The position numbers and the translations under genes are program-made. From Allobranchiibius sp. CTAmp26 (GTDB taxonomy: Bacteria > Actinomycetota > Actinomycetes > Actinomycetales > Dermatophilaceae), in NCBI RefSeq assembly GCF_017565405.1, contig NZ_JAGEKR010000018.1:28839-92838 (forward strand): a stretch of DNA of 64,000 nucleotides. The letters are read 5' to 3'. How positions within the stretch are numbered: position 1 is the stretch's first letter; each line of letters starts with the position of its first letter. Below the pieces are notes generated by a model. The model was not told the origin of the DNA. It did no database searches and was given only the letters and a program-made list of their open reading frames with translations. This document shows positions 1 through 8,178 of this stretch, piece after piece.

Positions 1-246
1 GTGCGCACCGAGCGCGCCACCGAGCTACGGGAACGACTGGTCGGCCCGGATGTCGAGGTCACCAGCAGCGAGCCCGGTTGTCTCGTAGTCCGGGGTCTGT
101 CCAGCGACCTCATCGGGCGTACCGCCGCCAACGAAGGCATCGCCCTCATCGAGCTCACGCCGCGTCAGCCGACGCTCGAGGAGGTCTTCATGCAGATCAC
201 CCAGGACTCGGTCGAGTACGGCCACCACGTAGGAGCAGCATCATGA
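1..246 (+). CDS. ABC transporter ATP-binding protein, C-terminal fragment
   Basis: Only the last 81 or so codons are in the window; the Walker A, signature and Walker B motifs lie upstream of base 1. The ending TPRQPTLEEVFMQIT matches the C-terminal accessory region of ABC-2 type exporter ATPases, where the motif PTLEEVF is very common. The frame is open to the first base, so the GTG at position 1 need not be the start. The stop overlaps the next start (ATG at 243, TGA at 244-246), so the ATPase and permease are translationally coupled. The protein would supply ATP hydrolysis for the permease that follows. The substrate cannot be told from this piece. Confidence 0.8.
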   Translation: MRTERATELRERLVGPDVEVTSSEPGCLVVRGLSSDLIGRTAANEGIALIELTPRQPTLEEVFMQITQDSVEYGHHVGAAS

Positions 247-1082
247 GTACGACGACCGGGCCGATCGCGGACGCACCCACCCACGTCAGCCAGTTCAGCG
301 GCGCGAAGGTCAGCCTCCCGCGCGTGGTCGCCGGCGAATGGGTGAAATTCCGCTCGCTGCGCTCCACCTGGTTCGCTCTGCTCGGAGCCCTCGTCATCGC
401 CATCGGCCTGGGCGCGCTCTTCTCCTACCTGCGGGCCACCCACGTGGATGGCGGGCCGCACGGTCCGGTGGGCATCGACGACCCCATCCGGGTCAGCCTG
501 CGCGGCATCATGCTCGCCCAGCTGCCGATCGGCGTCCTCGGCGTCCTCTTCGTCACGGGCGAGTACGCCACCGGCATGATCCGGGCGTCGCTCTCCGCGG
601 TGCCACGCCGCTGGCCGGTGCTGACCGCCAAGGTCATCGTCGTCGCCATCGTCTCGCTGGTGCTGTGCACCCTCGGCTGCCTCGCCGCGTTCCTGGCCGG
701 CCAGGCCGGGCTGAACAGCCACGGGTACGGCGTGAGCCTCGGCGCGACCGGCGCGTTGCAAGCGGTCATCGGCGGCGGCATCTACCTGACGCTGGTCGCT
801 CTGCTGGGTATCGGCTGCGGGTTCGCGATCCGCAGCACCGGCGGTGCCATCGCCACGGTGTTCGGCCTGCTGCTGGTGCTGCCCCTGCTCGGTGAGGCGC
901 TGCCGAGTTCGTGGGCGGCGCACGTGAACCAGTACCTGCCGATGAACGCCGGCACCCAGATCCTGGGCACCACCCACGACCCGAACTCGCTGGGACCGTG
1001 GACCGGCATCGGCGTGTTCGCACTGTGGGTCGTCGCGGCCCTGATCGCCGGCCTCCTGGTGCTGCGTCAGCGAGACGCATGA
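243..1082 (+). CDS. ABC-2 type transporter permease
   Basis: This 279-residue integral membrane protein starts with a polar leader of about 35 residues. About six hydrophobic segments follow; the first is around residues 42-62 (ALLGALVIAIGLGALFSYL) and the last ends at the C terminus ([19 protein letters not shown]). The phrase GEWVKFRSLRSTW before the first segment is typical of ABC-2 permeases of the NatB/bacitracin-exporter type. It pairs with the upstream ATPase through a 4-nt overlap and ends in a 4-nt overlap with the histidine kinase. Transporter and two-component system therefore look like one operon. An export role, for a drug or lipid, is inference from this arrangement. Confidence 0.85.
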   Translation: MSTTTGPIADAPTHVSQFSGAKVSLPRVVAGEWVKFRSLRSTWFALLGALVIAIGLGALFSYLRATHVDGGPHGPVGIDDPIRVSLRGIMLAQLPIGVLGVLFVTGEYATGMIRASLSAVPRRWPVLTAKVIVVAIVSLVLCTLGCLAAFLAGQAGLNSHGYGVSLGATGALQAVIGGGIYLTLVALLGIGCGFAIRSTGGAIATVFGLLLVLPLLGEALPSSWAAHVNQYLPMNAGTQILGTTHDPNSLGPWTGIGVFALWVVAALIAGLLVLRQRDA

Positions 1083-2338
1083 TCCGACCGGTGGCGCCGA
1101 GCCGGGGTGATGACTGGACGTCGTCGCCCCGGCTCGGCGCGCGCCCGTCCGTGCTAAGCGAGCGGTACGCCGGCTGGCTCGACGCAGCGATCGTCGCGGG
1201 CATCCTGCTCCTGTCGTTGCCGTGGTGGATTCGTCACAGCCAGGCTGACGCGGTGCTCGTGGTGGTGTTCTCCCTGTTGTTGGCGGTTCCGCTGCTCTGG
1301 CGGAGGCGGGCACCGTTCCCCGTCTTCGCGGTGCTTGCGACCGTCGCCCTGGTGCAGTGGTTCGTGCTGCACCCGGTCTTCGCCGACTTCGCCCTGCTCG
1401 TCGGGCTCTACACCGTCACGGCGCGGGAGAGCCGCGCCCGAGTGCTCACCGCGGCCGGCGTCCTGGAGCTGGGGGTGCTGCTCGCGCTGCTGGGCAACAT
1501 CCGGCCGTCCGCGAACCTTTTGGTGGCCCTGATCATGATGTCGGGCCTGGTGATCGCGGCGGTCGTGCTGGGTCTCAACGTGCGGATGCGGGCGGCGTAC
1601 CTGCGCGAGATCGAGGAGCGTGCCCGGCGCCTGGAGGTCGAGCGCGACCAGCAGGCCCAGCTGGCGACCGCCGCCGAACGCACCCGGATCGCGCGCGAGC
1701 TGCACGACATCGTCGCGCACAACCTGTCGGTGATGATCGCGCTCTCGGACGGAGCGGCTCTCAGCCTGGACAGCAACCCGGTCGAGGCGCGCCGAGCCCT
1801 GACGGAGGCGGCCACGTCCGGCCGCCGGGCGATGGTCGACCTGCGGCAGGTGCTCGGCGTGCTGCGCGGGCACGGCGACGACCCGGAACTCGCCCCCGCG
1901 CCGACCCTGGCTGATGTCGACGATCTCGTGCGGGCCGCGCGGGACACCGGCCTGCGGGTCGAGATCGCGTTCCGTGGCGATGTAGGCGCGCTGCCCGGCC
2001 CGCTGCAGCTGAGCGTCTACCGGATCGTGCAGGAGTCGCTCACCAACGCCATCAAGCACGCCCGCGCGTCCACGCGGGTGCGGGTGGAGGTCGAGGTGGC
2101 GGCGGACGCCGTCCGGGTGACCGTCGCGGACGACGGCGAGCCCGCCCCGTCCGAGACGGTCGTGCGCCCGGGCCACGGGCTGGCTGGGATGCGCGAGCGT
2201 GCCGCCCTGCACGACGGCACCCTGTCCGCCGGGGTCACGCCGACGGGGTGGACAGTCCGCGCGACGCTGCCTCGGTCTCTGCCGGCCGCCGCCGACGCCG
2301 TACGACCGGCCGTACTCGCGCGACGGGGCACCAGATGA
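1079..2338 (+). CDS. Two-component sensor histidine kinase, NarL/DesK-like (HisKA_3)
   Basis: This is a 419-residue membrane kinase. The N-terminal half has about five hydrophobic segments between residues 35 and 168, with no large extracellular domain. A short coiled coil ([15 protein letters not shown]) leads to a HisKA_3 dimerisation domain with the phospho-acceptor His209 in [14 protein letters not shown]. The HATPase domain follows, with an N box ([10 protein letters not shown]), a VADDGEP segment and the glycine-rich [12 protein letters not shown]. The ATG at 1079 overlaps the permease stop and avoids a longer in-frame extension through the permease gene. The partner is the response regulator that follows. 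Intramembrane-sensing kinases of this kind often sense cell-envelope stress; the signal here is unknown. Confidence 0.9.
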   Translation: MIRPVAPSRGDDWTSSPRLGARPSVLSERYAGWLDAAIVAGILLLSLPWWIRHSQADAVLVVVFSLLLAVPLLWRRRAPFPVFAVLATVALVQWFVLHPVFADFALLVGLYTVTARESRARVLTAAGVLELGVLLALLGNIRPSANLLVALIMMSGLVIAAVVLGLNVRMRAAYLREIEERARRLEVERDQQAQLATAAERTRIARELHDIVAHNLSVMIALSDGAALSLDSNPVEARRALTEAATSGRRAMVDLRQVLGVLRGHGDDPELAPAPTLADVDDLVRAARDTGLRVEIAFRGDVGALPGPLQLSVYRIVQESLTNAIKHARASTRVRVEVEVAADAVRVTVADDGEPAPSETVVRPGHGLAGMRERAALHDGTLSAGVTPTGWTVRATLPRSLPAAADAVRPAVLARRGTR

Positions 2339-3000
2339 GCGCCATCCGCGTGCTGCTGGCCGACGATCAGCCGCTGCTGAGGATGGGATTCCGGCTGGCG
2401 CTGGACGCCCATCCCGGGCTCCGGGTGGTCGGTGAGGCCGCCGACGGGCTCGAGGCGGTCGCGGCGGCGGCCGACCTGGCACCCGACGTCATCGTGATGG
2501 ACGTGCGGATGCCCGTGCTCGACGGCATCCAGGCCACCGCGCAGATCACCGAGCGCGACCCGGACGCGAAGGTGCTCATCCTCACCACGTTCGACCTCGA
2601 CGAGTACGCGTTCGCCGGTCTGCGCGCGGGTGCCAGCGGCTTCCTGCTCAAGGACGTCCCGCCCCAGGAGATGGTCGCGGCCATCCGGACTGTCGCGGCC
2701 GGCGACGCGGTCGTCGCCCCCCGCGTGACCCGTCGGCTGCTCGACACGTTCGCCGCCAAGCTGCCCGCGGACCCCGGACTCGCCCCGATCACCCGCGTGC
2801 AGGAACTGACCGAACGCGAGAGCGAGGTGCTGGTGCTCGTTGCGACCGGCGCGACGAACCAGGAGATCGCCCAGTCGCTCTACCTGTCGGAGGCGACAGT
2901 GAAAACGCACGTCAGCCGGATCCTCGCCAAACTCGGCCTGAGGGACCGAGTGCAGGCCGTGATCTTCGCTTACGAATCCCGGCTGGTTGAGCCCTTCTGA
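2335..3000 (+). CDS. Response regulator, NarL/LuxR family
   Basis: The 221-residue protein has an N-terminal receiver domain with the acidic pair D10/D11, phospho-acceptor D56 in VIVMDVRMP, and a conserved Lys in FLLKDVPP. The C-terminal LuxR-type helix-turn-helix reads [25 protein letters not shown]. The start ATG overlaps the kinase stop (ATGA at 2335-2338), showing tight coupling. It is expected to be phosphorylated by the kinase and to act on the promoter of the transporter operon, which lies outside the window. No intact binding site can be named from the sequence seen. Confidence 0.92.
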   Translation: MSAIRVLLADDQPLLRMGFRLALDAHPGLRVVGEAADGLEAVAAAADLAPDVIVMDVRMPVLDGIQATAQITERDPDAKVLILTTFDLDEYAFAGLRAGASGFLLKDVPPQEMVAAIRTVAAGDAVVAPRVTRRLLDTFAAKLPADPGLAPITRVQELTERESEVLVLVATGATNQEIAQSLYLSEATVKTHVSRILAKLGLRDRVQAVIFAYESRLVEPF

Positions 3001-3320
3001 GGGTGGTCTTGCGATCACCGCGGCGCCCAGCGGGCAATAGTTCGCTGTCGTGGGCCGCCCCATTCGCGGCGGAAGTGAGGCACTCGGGGCCTCTTTGGTG
3101 GAGGGGTCGCCGCGGACTCGAGAGACCCGCTGCCTTCTCCTCGGCGGCTGGATGGGCGCGGCTCAGTGGTCGTAGAGTGAAGGCTGATCTCGGGCACCTG
3201 GTACGGCGCGAAACGTGAGCACGGACTTCTTGTGCGGACAAGAACTCGAGGTGGCCGCAGCGCGTGGGAAGCATCGACACCCCAGCCATCGGAGCGAAAA
3301 GTAGCCGCGGTACAGCTCCG
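3001..3320. other. Convergent intergenic stretch without a supported gene
   Basis: This 320-bp gap separates the 3' ends of the response regulator and the TPR protein gene. Short open frames cross it, but none has a ribosome-binding site or a recognisable protein. One short perfect inverted repeat, TTCTTGT at 3227-3233 and ACAAGAA at 3238-3244, could fold as a small hairpin. It lacks a T tract. Confidence 0.5.
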
Positions 3321-4382
3321 TTACGTAGTCGGTCGACGCGACAGAGCCCGCTGTCCTCCCACGACGCGCCGGATGCGGACGATTAGGCCAGCTGCTCCGA
3401 TGAGTTCGACGAACTGGGCAAGTTGAAGACATCGCCGCGCGTCGGGGTAGCCCACGATCACTGCCACGATGAGCAGGCCGACGACACTCAAGCTGACACT
3501 GATGAGGAGCGCGAGCCATCTTTGGGATCGGACGGCCGCGACTGTGAAGCGTAGCGCGCCAGAACCAAGGCTGGCGCGCATAAATGTGATGACAGCGATT
3601 GCGACCGCCCCGAGGACGAAGGAGACTGCGATCAGCGCAGCGGGCCGACCCGTCGAGTCTGCGGGGACGATGACACGCACAACTCCCACGCCGGCAGCTT
3701 CGAGTGCCACCATGATCCATGCCCAGGCGTAGAGCACGGCACGAAGGTTGTCGGCGAACACCGTCGCCGTTGGGTCCATGCTCAGGGCTGCAACAAAGTT
3801 GCGGGTCGCCGCAACGACACGCCGGTGGCGCAGTTGGGCGACAGCGAGGTTGTTGCGCGCGACCGCGTTATCCGGCTCAAGCCGAAGAGCCTCGAGGAAG
3901 TGCGTCGCAGCCAATTTGACGTGCCTGTCTTGCAGTGTGATCCGGCCGAGGAGGATGTGTGCGCCGGCCCGGTCCGGGGCTAGGCGCACGGCAGTTTGCG
4001 CGGCGGCACGGCCTGCGTCGGTGATGTCCCTGCTGTCGGCATCCACCTTGGCCCGTTGTGTGTGGGTGAGCCAGAGGTTCGGCCGAAGCCGGATCGCCTT
4101 ATCGGCCGTATCCCGGGCCATCGCCAGCTGATTGCGCTTCGTGTACGCCAGTGACAGGAGCCGGTACGCCCACTCGCAGTCCGGTTGAAGCGCCAATGCG
4201 TGGTGCGCGGCCTCGATCACGGCGTCAATCTGGTTGAGCCCCAGGTGGCATTGGCCCACCAGGCAGAACGCGTCGGCGCTCGAGGCGTCGAGGGGTGTAG
4301 ATGTGAGTACGCGGAGGGCGTCTGCCCACCGGCGCGCCTCCACGAAGACCTGGGCCTGGGCGAGCGGGGCGGACGCGCTCAC
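3321..4382 (-). CDS. TPR-repeat protein with C-terminal membrane segments
   Basis: The 353-residue protein begins with about five tetratricopeptide-like helix pairs (roughly residues 1-215). Recurrent signatures such as ALALQPDCEWAYRLLSLAY, AIRLRPNLWLTHTQRA and ALRLEPDNAVARNNLAVA show the repeats. After them come about four hydrophobic helices: AWAWIMVALEAAGVGVVRVIV, LIAVSFVLGAVAIAVITFM, WLALLISVSLSVVGLLIVAVIV and a weaker one near 320-335. The TPR half should face the cytoplasm. The GTG start overlaps the stop of the AAA+ ATPase gene by 4 nt (4379-4382), so the two are co-translated and probably interact. A membrane anchor or adaptor for the ATPase is inference; I do not recognise a named family. 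Confidence 0.75.
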   Translation of the reverse strand: MSASAPLAQAQVFVEARRWADALRVLTSTPLDASSADAFCLVGQCHLGLNQIDAVIEAAHHALALQPDCEWAYRLLSLAYTKRNQLAMARDTADKAIRLRPNLWLTHTQRAKVDADSRDITDAGRAAAQTAVRLAPDRAGAHILLGRITLQDRHVKLAATHFLEALRLEPDNAVARNNLAVAQLRHRRVVAATRNFVAALSMDPTATVFADNLRAVLYAWAWIMVALEAAGVGVVRVIVPADSTGRPAALIAVSFVLGAVAIAVITFMRASLGSGALRFTVAAVRSQRWLALLISVSLSVVGLLIVAVIVGYPDARRCLQLAQFVELIGAAGLIVRIRRVVGGQRALSRRPTT

Positions 4383-5608
4383 AGCCGACGGGTCTTCTTC
4401 AGGAAGTCACGCAGCTCGGCGTAGCTACCGTCCTGGTCGGCGAAGAGTACGACGTTGCGTGCGCTTTCGAGCCAAGCACCTGTCGACGGGCGTGTATCGC
4501 GGAGTGCCTGTTCCATGTCGTTCATGTTGATGAGTCGCGGGTCGTTGCTGCGCGCACCTGCAAGTAAGGCTTGCTCGGCGGCAACCTCGCATACATAGGC
4601 GATATCGGCGCCGGAGTAGCCGTCTGTGGCACGGGCGAGTCTGCGCAGGTTGATGCCCTCGACCGGCCGATCCCTGAGGTGGTATCGGAAGATGGCGTCC
4701 CGCGCTGGTTCATCAGGAGGCAGTACCAGAACGGTGCGGTCCAGCCTGCCGGGACGTCGCATCGCGGGGTCGACGTCCCAGGGTTGGTTCGATGCAGCAA
4801 GAACAAAGACGCCGTCATTGGCGGCGGCGACCCCATCGAGTTCGGTAAGCAGTTGATTAACCGTTCCCCGCATCGCGTTGTTACGGGTCATGCTTCGACG
4901 TTGGCCAATGGCATCGATTTCGTCCAGGAAGAGCACACACGGCGCTTCACGACGGGCGAGTTCGAAGACTCCCCGTACATTTCGCTCGCTATTGCCAATG
5001 TATGGGTCGAGTACGTCTGCCAAACCAACGGAGATGAACTTCGCTCCGAGCTCACCCGCCACGGCCCGGGCAATGAAAGTCTTTCCACAACCCGGTGGCC
5101 CGTAGAGCAATAAACCGCCTCGCAGGCTCTTCGAATAAAGCTGTCGAAGCTTCGGATTGCGCAGTGGGGCAAGAAAGGCGGCATCGATCCGTTCCTTCAC
5201 CCGTTCCATGCCACCGACATCGGACAAGGTCAGGGCTGAGGGTTCGACACTGACTGCGGACACCTCGGGCTCTTCATCATCCCGCACGAACATCGGGTCC
5301 GCGAGGTCGTCGACCTGAGCTTCGGCCGCACGCCAATCAAAGGTGGCCTTGCCGCCAACGGCATCCGGACTGTTCGTTTCTGCAGGTTCGCCCTCTGCTG
5401 GCGTCATCATCGAGCGAGCAGCACGGGCGATCAACTCGAGTGCGTCGGCATTCGTCGGGTCGCGCTGCAAAACGGCGGCGGCATGTTCTACACCCCCGGA
5501 CACGTCACCTGCCCCGACCAGCTCCTGGGCAAGGTGGAGTCGCAATGGGACATCATCGGGTGCAGCGGACACCGCGCGACGAAGCGACTCAATGAACGGT
5601 GACGACAC
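4379..5608 (-). CDS. AAA+ ATPase of the Cdc48/Vps4/SpoVK type with N-terminal TPR-like region
   Basis: The 409-residue protein has a TPR-like helical start (residues 5-65), an acidic linker, and a classic AAA core from about residue 128. The core shows Walker A GPPGCGKT (170-177), Walker B FLDE (227-230), sensor-1 Asn274 and the second region of homology ending in RRPGRLDR with arginine-finger candidates R288 and R291. AAA proteins of this class form ring hexamers that unfold or remodel proteins. There is only one AAA ring and no protease domain. It is first in a two-gene operon with the TPR membrane protein. This gene and its neighbours look less strongly GC-biased than the origin genes, which would suit acquisition by transfer. 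Function unknown. Confidence 0.85.
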   Translation of the reverse strand: MSSPFIESLRRAVSAAPDDVPLRLHLAQELVGAGDVSGGVEHAAAVLQRDPTNADALELIARAARSMMTPAEGEPAETNSPDAVGGKATFDWRAAEAQVDDLADPMFVRDDEEPEVSAVSVEPSALTLSDVGGMERVKERIDAAFLAPLRNPKLRQLYSKSLRGGLLLYGPPGCGKTFIARAVAGELGAKFISVGLADVLDPYIGNSERNVRGVFELARREAPCVLFLDEIDAIGQRRSMTRNNAMRGTVNQLLTELDGVAAANDGVFVLAASNQPWDVDPAMRRPGRLDRTVLVLPPDEPARDAIFRYHLRDRPVEGINLRRLARATDGYSGADIAYVCEVAAEQALLAGARSNDPRLINMNDMEQALRDTRPSTGAWLESARNVVLFADQDGSYAELRDFLKKTRRL

Positions 5609-5910
5609 GCGCGAAGGTTAGCGGACCGAAGCAGGGATTGACCCACTTAGAAGCTGCCCCCTACGAGCGCTTGCGGCGGCAAGGATGCGTCCCATCGTCG
5701 GGACTGGCCACCACGTTGGCGGGGAGCAACCAGTGCGTGAGGACACACTCCAACAGGTGCCGGTGCGTGAGCGGTCTATTCGGTTCAAACGAGACCCTGG
5801 GAATGGGCACATTTAAGTTCCTCGATGGCCGATGGCTGCGCGTGACCCGAGGACAACACTCAGTCCCAAGTCCTCATAGTCCAACTCTTTGGTGCGGCGC
5901 GCGTCTCTGA
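5609..5910. other. Intergenic region upstream of the AAA+/TPR operon
   Basis: These 302 bp lie between the AAA+ start and the 3' end of the putative lipoprotein gene, both leftward. They should hold the promoter of the AAA+/TPR pair and the end of the lipoprotein transcript. I see no convincing gene or strong terminator hairpin. Confidence 0.5.
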
Positions 5911-6645
5911 CTACAGGACAATGCCGTCAAAGATGGGTGGGGTGGCTTGCGAGAAGTCGCCTAGATTGTCCACCTCGACGGTGAGCCGAGTCCCCGGTAC
6001 GACTGGATAGACCTCGTACCAAGTGATGGAACGGCCCTGCAGCAAATAGCCGCTCGGCTCGTTACAACCTGGCTGGGTGGGTGTGCCACAGTCAGTAATC
6101 GCGGTGACAGTTGACGTGCCGCTCGTCACGCTCAGCGAGATCTGACTCGTATCGAACGGCGCCTTAGCGTCGGCCGCGTTGGTCACCGTAATCGCAACTT
6201 CGTACCACTTCGAGCCAAAAATATCGGGCTCGTTGTCCGATTCAGATGTACTCACGCTGTATCGATGCGGTTTGCTAATGCTGGTTGTTATGCCACCGGA
6301 TCGCGGGGACGTGGCGCCGAACGCGAGTATCTGAGAGTTGGTCGACGGTGTGGTCGAGGCCTGGCTACTGGCCGTCGGGGCCTGGCTGCTGACCGTCGGG
6401 GCCTGGCTCGATGACGGCATCTCGCTGGCGATGGCAGTCTTGGTGATCGTGGTGGTTGCCGCAGCGTTGCTGCCACTGCTCCCACACGCAGCGAGTGAGA
6501 TGACCGAAACGGCCGCTGCGAACGCTGCTGAACTCTTGGCGGAATAGTCGATGGCGCTTGCCCCCTGTTTGACACGCAGCCCCCTCGGGCTGCGTAATAC
6601 CCATGCTCTGGATTTAAGAGTATGGGCGCGCCAGCGCAGTTGCAT
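5911..6645 (-). CDS. Putative secreted lipoprotein, DUF4352-like domain
   Basis: A hydrophobic stretch, AAFAAAVSVISLAACGSS, ends in a lipobox (LAAC), so the mature protein should begin at that Cys and be lipid-anchored. A Ser/Thr/Pro/Ala-rich linker with short SSQAPT-type repeats follows. The folded domain of about 120 residues contains KWYEVAITVTNAADAKAPFD and resembles the beta-sandwich DUF4352 domains of actinobacterial lipoproteins. The start is unsure: the ATG at 6645 leaves a long Arg-rich n-region before the lipobox, and the frame stays open upstream to 6843. No clear ribosome-binding site was found at either. Function unknown. Confidence 0.6.
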   Translation of the reverse strand: MQLRWRAHTLKSRAWVLRSPRGLRVKQGASAIDYSAKSSAAFAAAVSVISLAACGSSGSNAAATTTITKTAIASEMPSSSQAPTVSSQAPTASSQASTTPSTNSQILAFGATSPRSGGITTSISKPHRYSVSTSESDNEPDIFGSKWYEVAITVTNAADAKAPFDTSQISLSVTSGTSTVTAITDCGTPTQPGCNEPSGYLLQGRSITWYEVYPVVPGTRLTVEVDNLGDFSQATPPIFDGIVL

Positions 6646-7218
6646 ATAGAGCCGCTGCGCTACGCGGCACCCCCGGGTCATCGATGAGCCGTGGGGACTC
6701 AAGGATGCGGAGCCCTGGACGACATCAACAGCTCGTCGAGGTCGCCTATCGGCGTTTCGCCTCCGTTTGTCAGGCGTTTGACGACCTGCGCGGCTTCGAA
6801 GCAACGATCTCTTTTCGACGTGCCGAGCGCGCGTGCTCGACACCCGTGCCCACCGTCGCCGCCGCCCTGTTCGCGGGTCGCCATCCTGGCCGGCTTGCTG
6901 CTCCGCCGCGGACCGCTACCCGTCAGTTTCAGCCCCGAACCCCAGCCGTCCGGTGAACGGCACATCCCGACCTTGCTGAACTACACCCGACACCCACCTC
7001 GCACCATGGACTCCACCGAGAGAGCGCATCAAAGAAGCACACTTACAGCGGACCTGAGGTTCTCCAGATCGTCGACCCAGCCAGGTCGCTCCCCTTCGCG
7101 AAACGCTCGTCTGACGTAATTCAATGGCCCGACGGCGCTGCGGTTATGCGCCTTTCGCTCGTACTAGGCGTTGCGGATAGCGTCGGGCGTACGGGAACGA
7201 TGACGCAAGGGGCAGCCA
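6646..7218. other. Divergent intergenic region, no gene supported
   Basis: About 570 bp lie between the leftward lipoprotein gene and the rightward hydrolase gene. Several short frames cross it on both strands, but none shows a recognisable protein or an obvious ribosome-binding site. The region must contain the promoters of both flanking genes. If the lipoprotein starts at 6843, the gap is 375 bp. Confidence 0.45.
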
Positions 7219-7920
7219 ATGGAAGTGATCTTCGTTCACGGAGCACTGGTGCGCGACGGTGCATGGTGGTGGCAGCCGACTGCTGACGTATTACGAGAGC
7301 GCACCGGGATGACCAGTCGTGCGCTGGCCTTGCCATCGTGTGGCGAGACCACACCGGAGGAAGCGGCCGGAGGCCTTGTTGCAGACGCGGCATCGCTGCG
7401 TCGCGAGCTGGACCTGGTGGACTCCGCGATCGTTGTCGGCCATTCCTACGGCGGAACCGTCATCGCCGAAGCAGGCCACCATCCGTCGGTGGCACACCTG
7501 GTGTACGTGTCGTCCTACCTGCCCGACGTCGGACAGGCACAGAGTGACATCGTGAGCCGGGAAGCGAACCCGGTGAGAATCGGCGACATCGGAGGCGGCC
7601 TGCTCGGCGTCACCGGATATGACGCGGATTCGTTCGGCGCCAGGTTTCTCCAAGACACCGACCGGGGCACCCAGAAACAAGCCTGGAGCCGTGTGACCCC
7701 TCAGGCGGTGGGTGCCTTCACCACGGTCACGAGCGCTGCCGGGTGGCAGAGCGTCGACTCCACCTACATCGTCTGCCGTGATGACCGCAGCACCTCGGTC
7801 GAGCTGCAGCGATTCCATGCGAGCCGAGCCACCAGGGCCGTCGAGATGGACACCGGGCACCACCCCTTCATCTCTCGACCCGACCTCGTCGCCAGCCACA
7901 TCGAGGAGTTGCTCACCTGA
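7219..7920 (+). CDS. Alpha/beta hydrolase
   Basis: The 233-residue protein is a small cytoplasmic alpha/beta-fold hydrolase. The oxyanion-loop motif IFVHGALVRDGAWWW is near the start, the nucleophile elbow GHSYGG places Ser76, and the catalytic His is expected in DTGHHPFISRP near the end. Length and motifs fit the esterase/salicylate-esterase-like group that lacks a large lid. An ATG with upstream GGGGCAGCCA is used. It stands alone, about 260 bp from the FMO-like gene on the same strand. The substrate is not predictable. Confidence 0.85.
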   Translation: MEVIFVHGALVRDGAWWWQPTADVLRERTGMTSRALALPSCGETTPEEAAGGLVADAASLRRELDLVDSAIVVGHSYGGTVIAEAGHHPSVAHLVYVSSYLPDVGQAQSDIVSREANPVRIGDIGGGLLGVTGYDADSFGARFLQDTDRGTQKQAWSRVTPQAVGAFTTVTSAAGWQSVDSTYIVCRDDRSTSVELQRFHASRATRAVEMDTGHHPFISRPDLVASHIEELLT

Positions 7921-8178
7921 TTGAACTGACCCACCACTGATGGGTCGTACGGTCGCCGCTGTTCGGAGGGGGGTCCGCGAGTGGTGTCTGCCAGTACACC
8001 GCGCGCGCGGCGCCAACACTGACGGGCAGGTCGTGGTGATCCTTACCGTGATCGATGCCGCTCGGAGCGCGAGGCTGACATCCTGTCCGTACTGCCGAAC
8101 ACAGGTAGTGATGGCGAGGACGCTCGGCCCGCGAGGCGGGGAACGACGAATTGGATCGATCGGCTGGAGGTGGGCCTC

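Noticed and set aside
3003..3218. Short + strand frame after the response regulator
   Set aside because: No ribosome-binding site and no recognisable protein.
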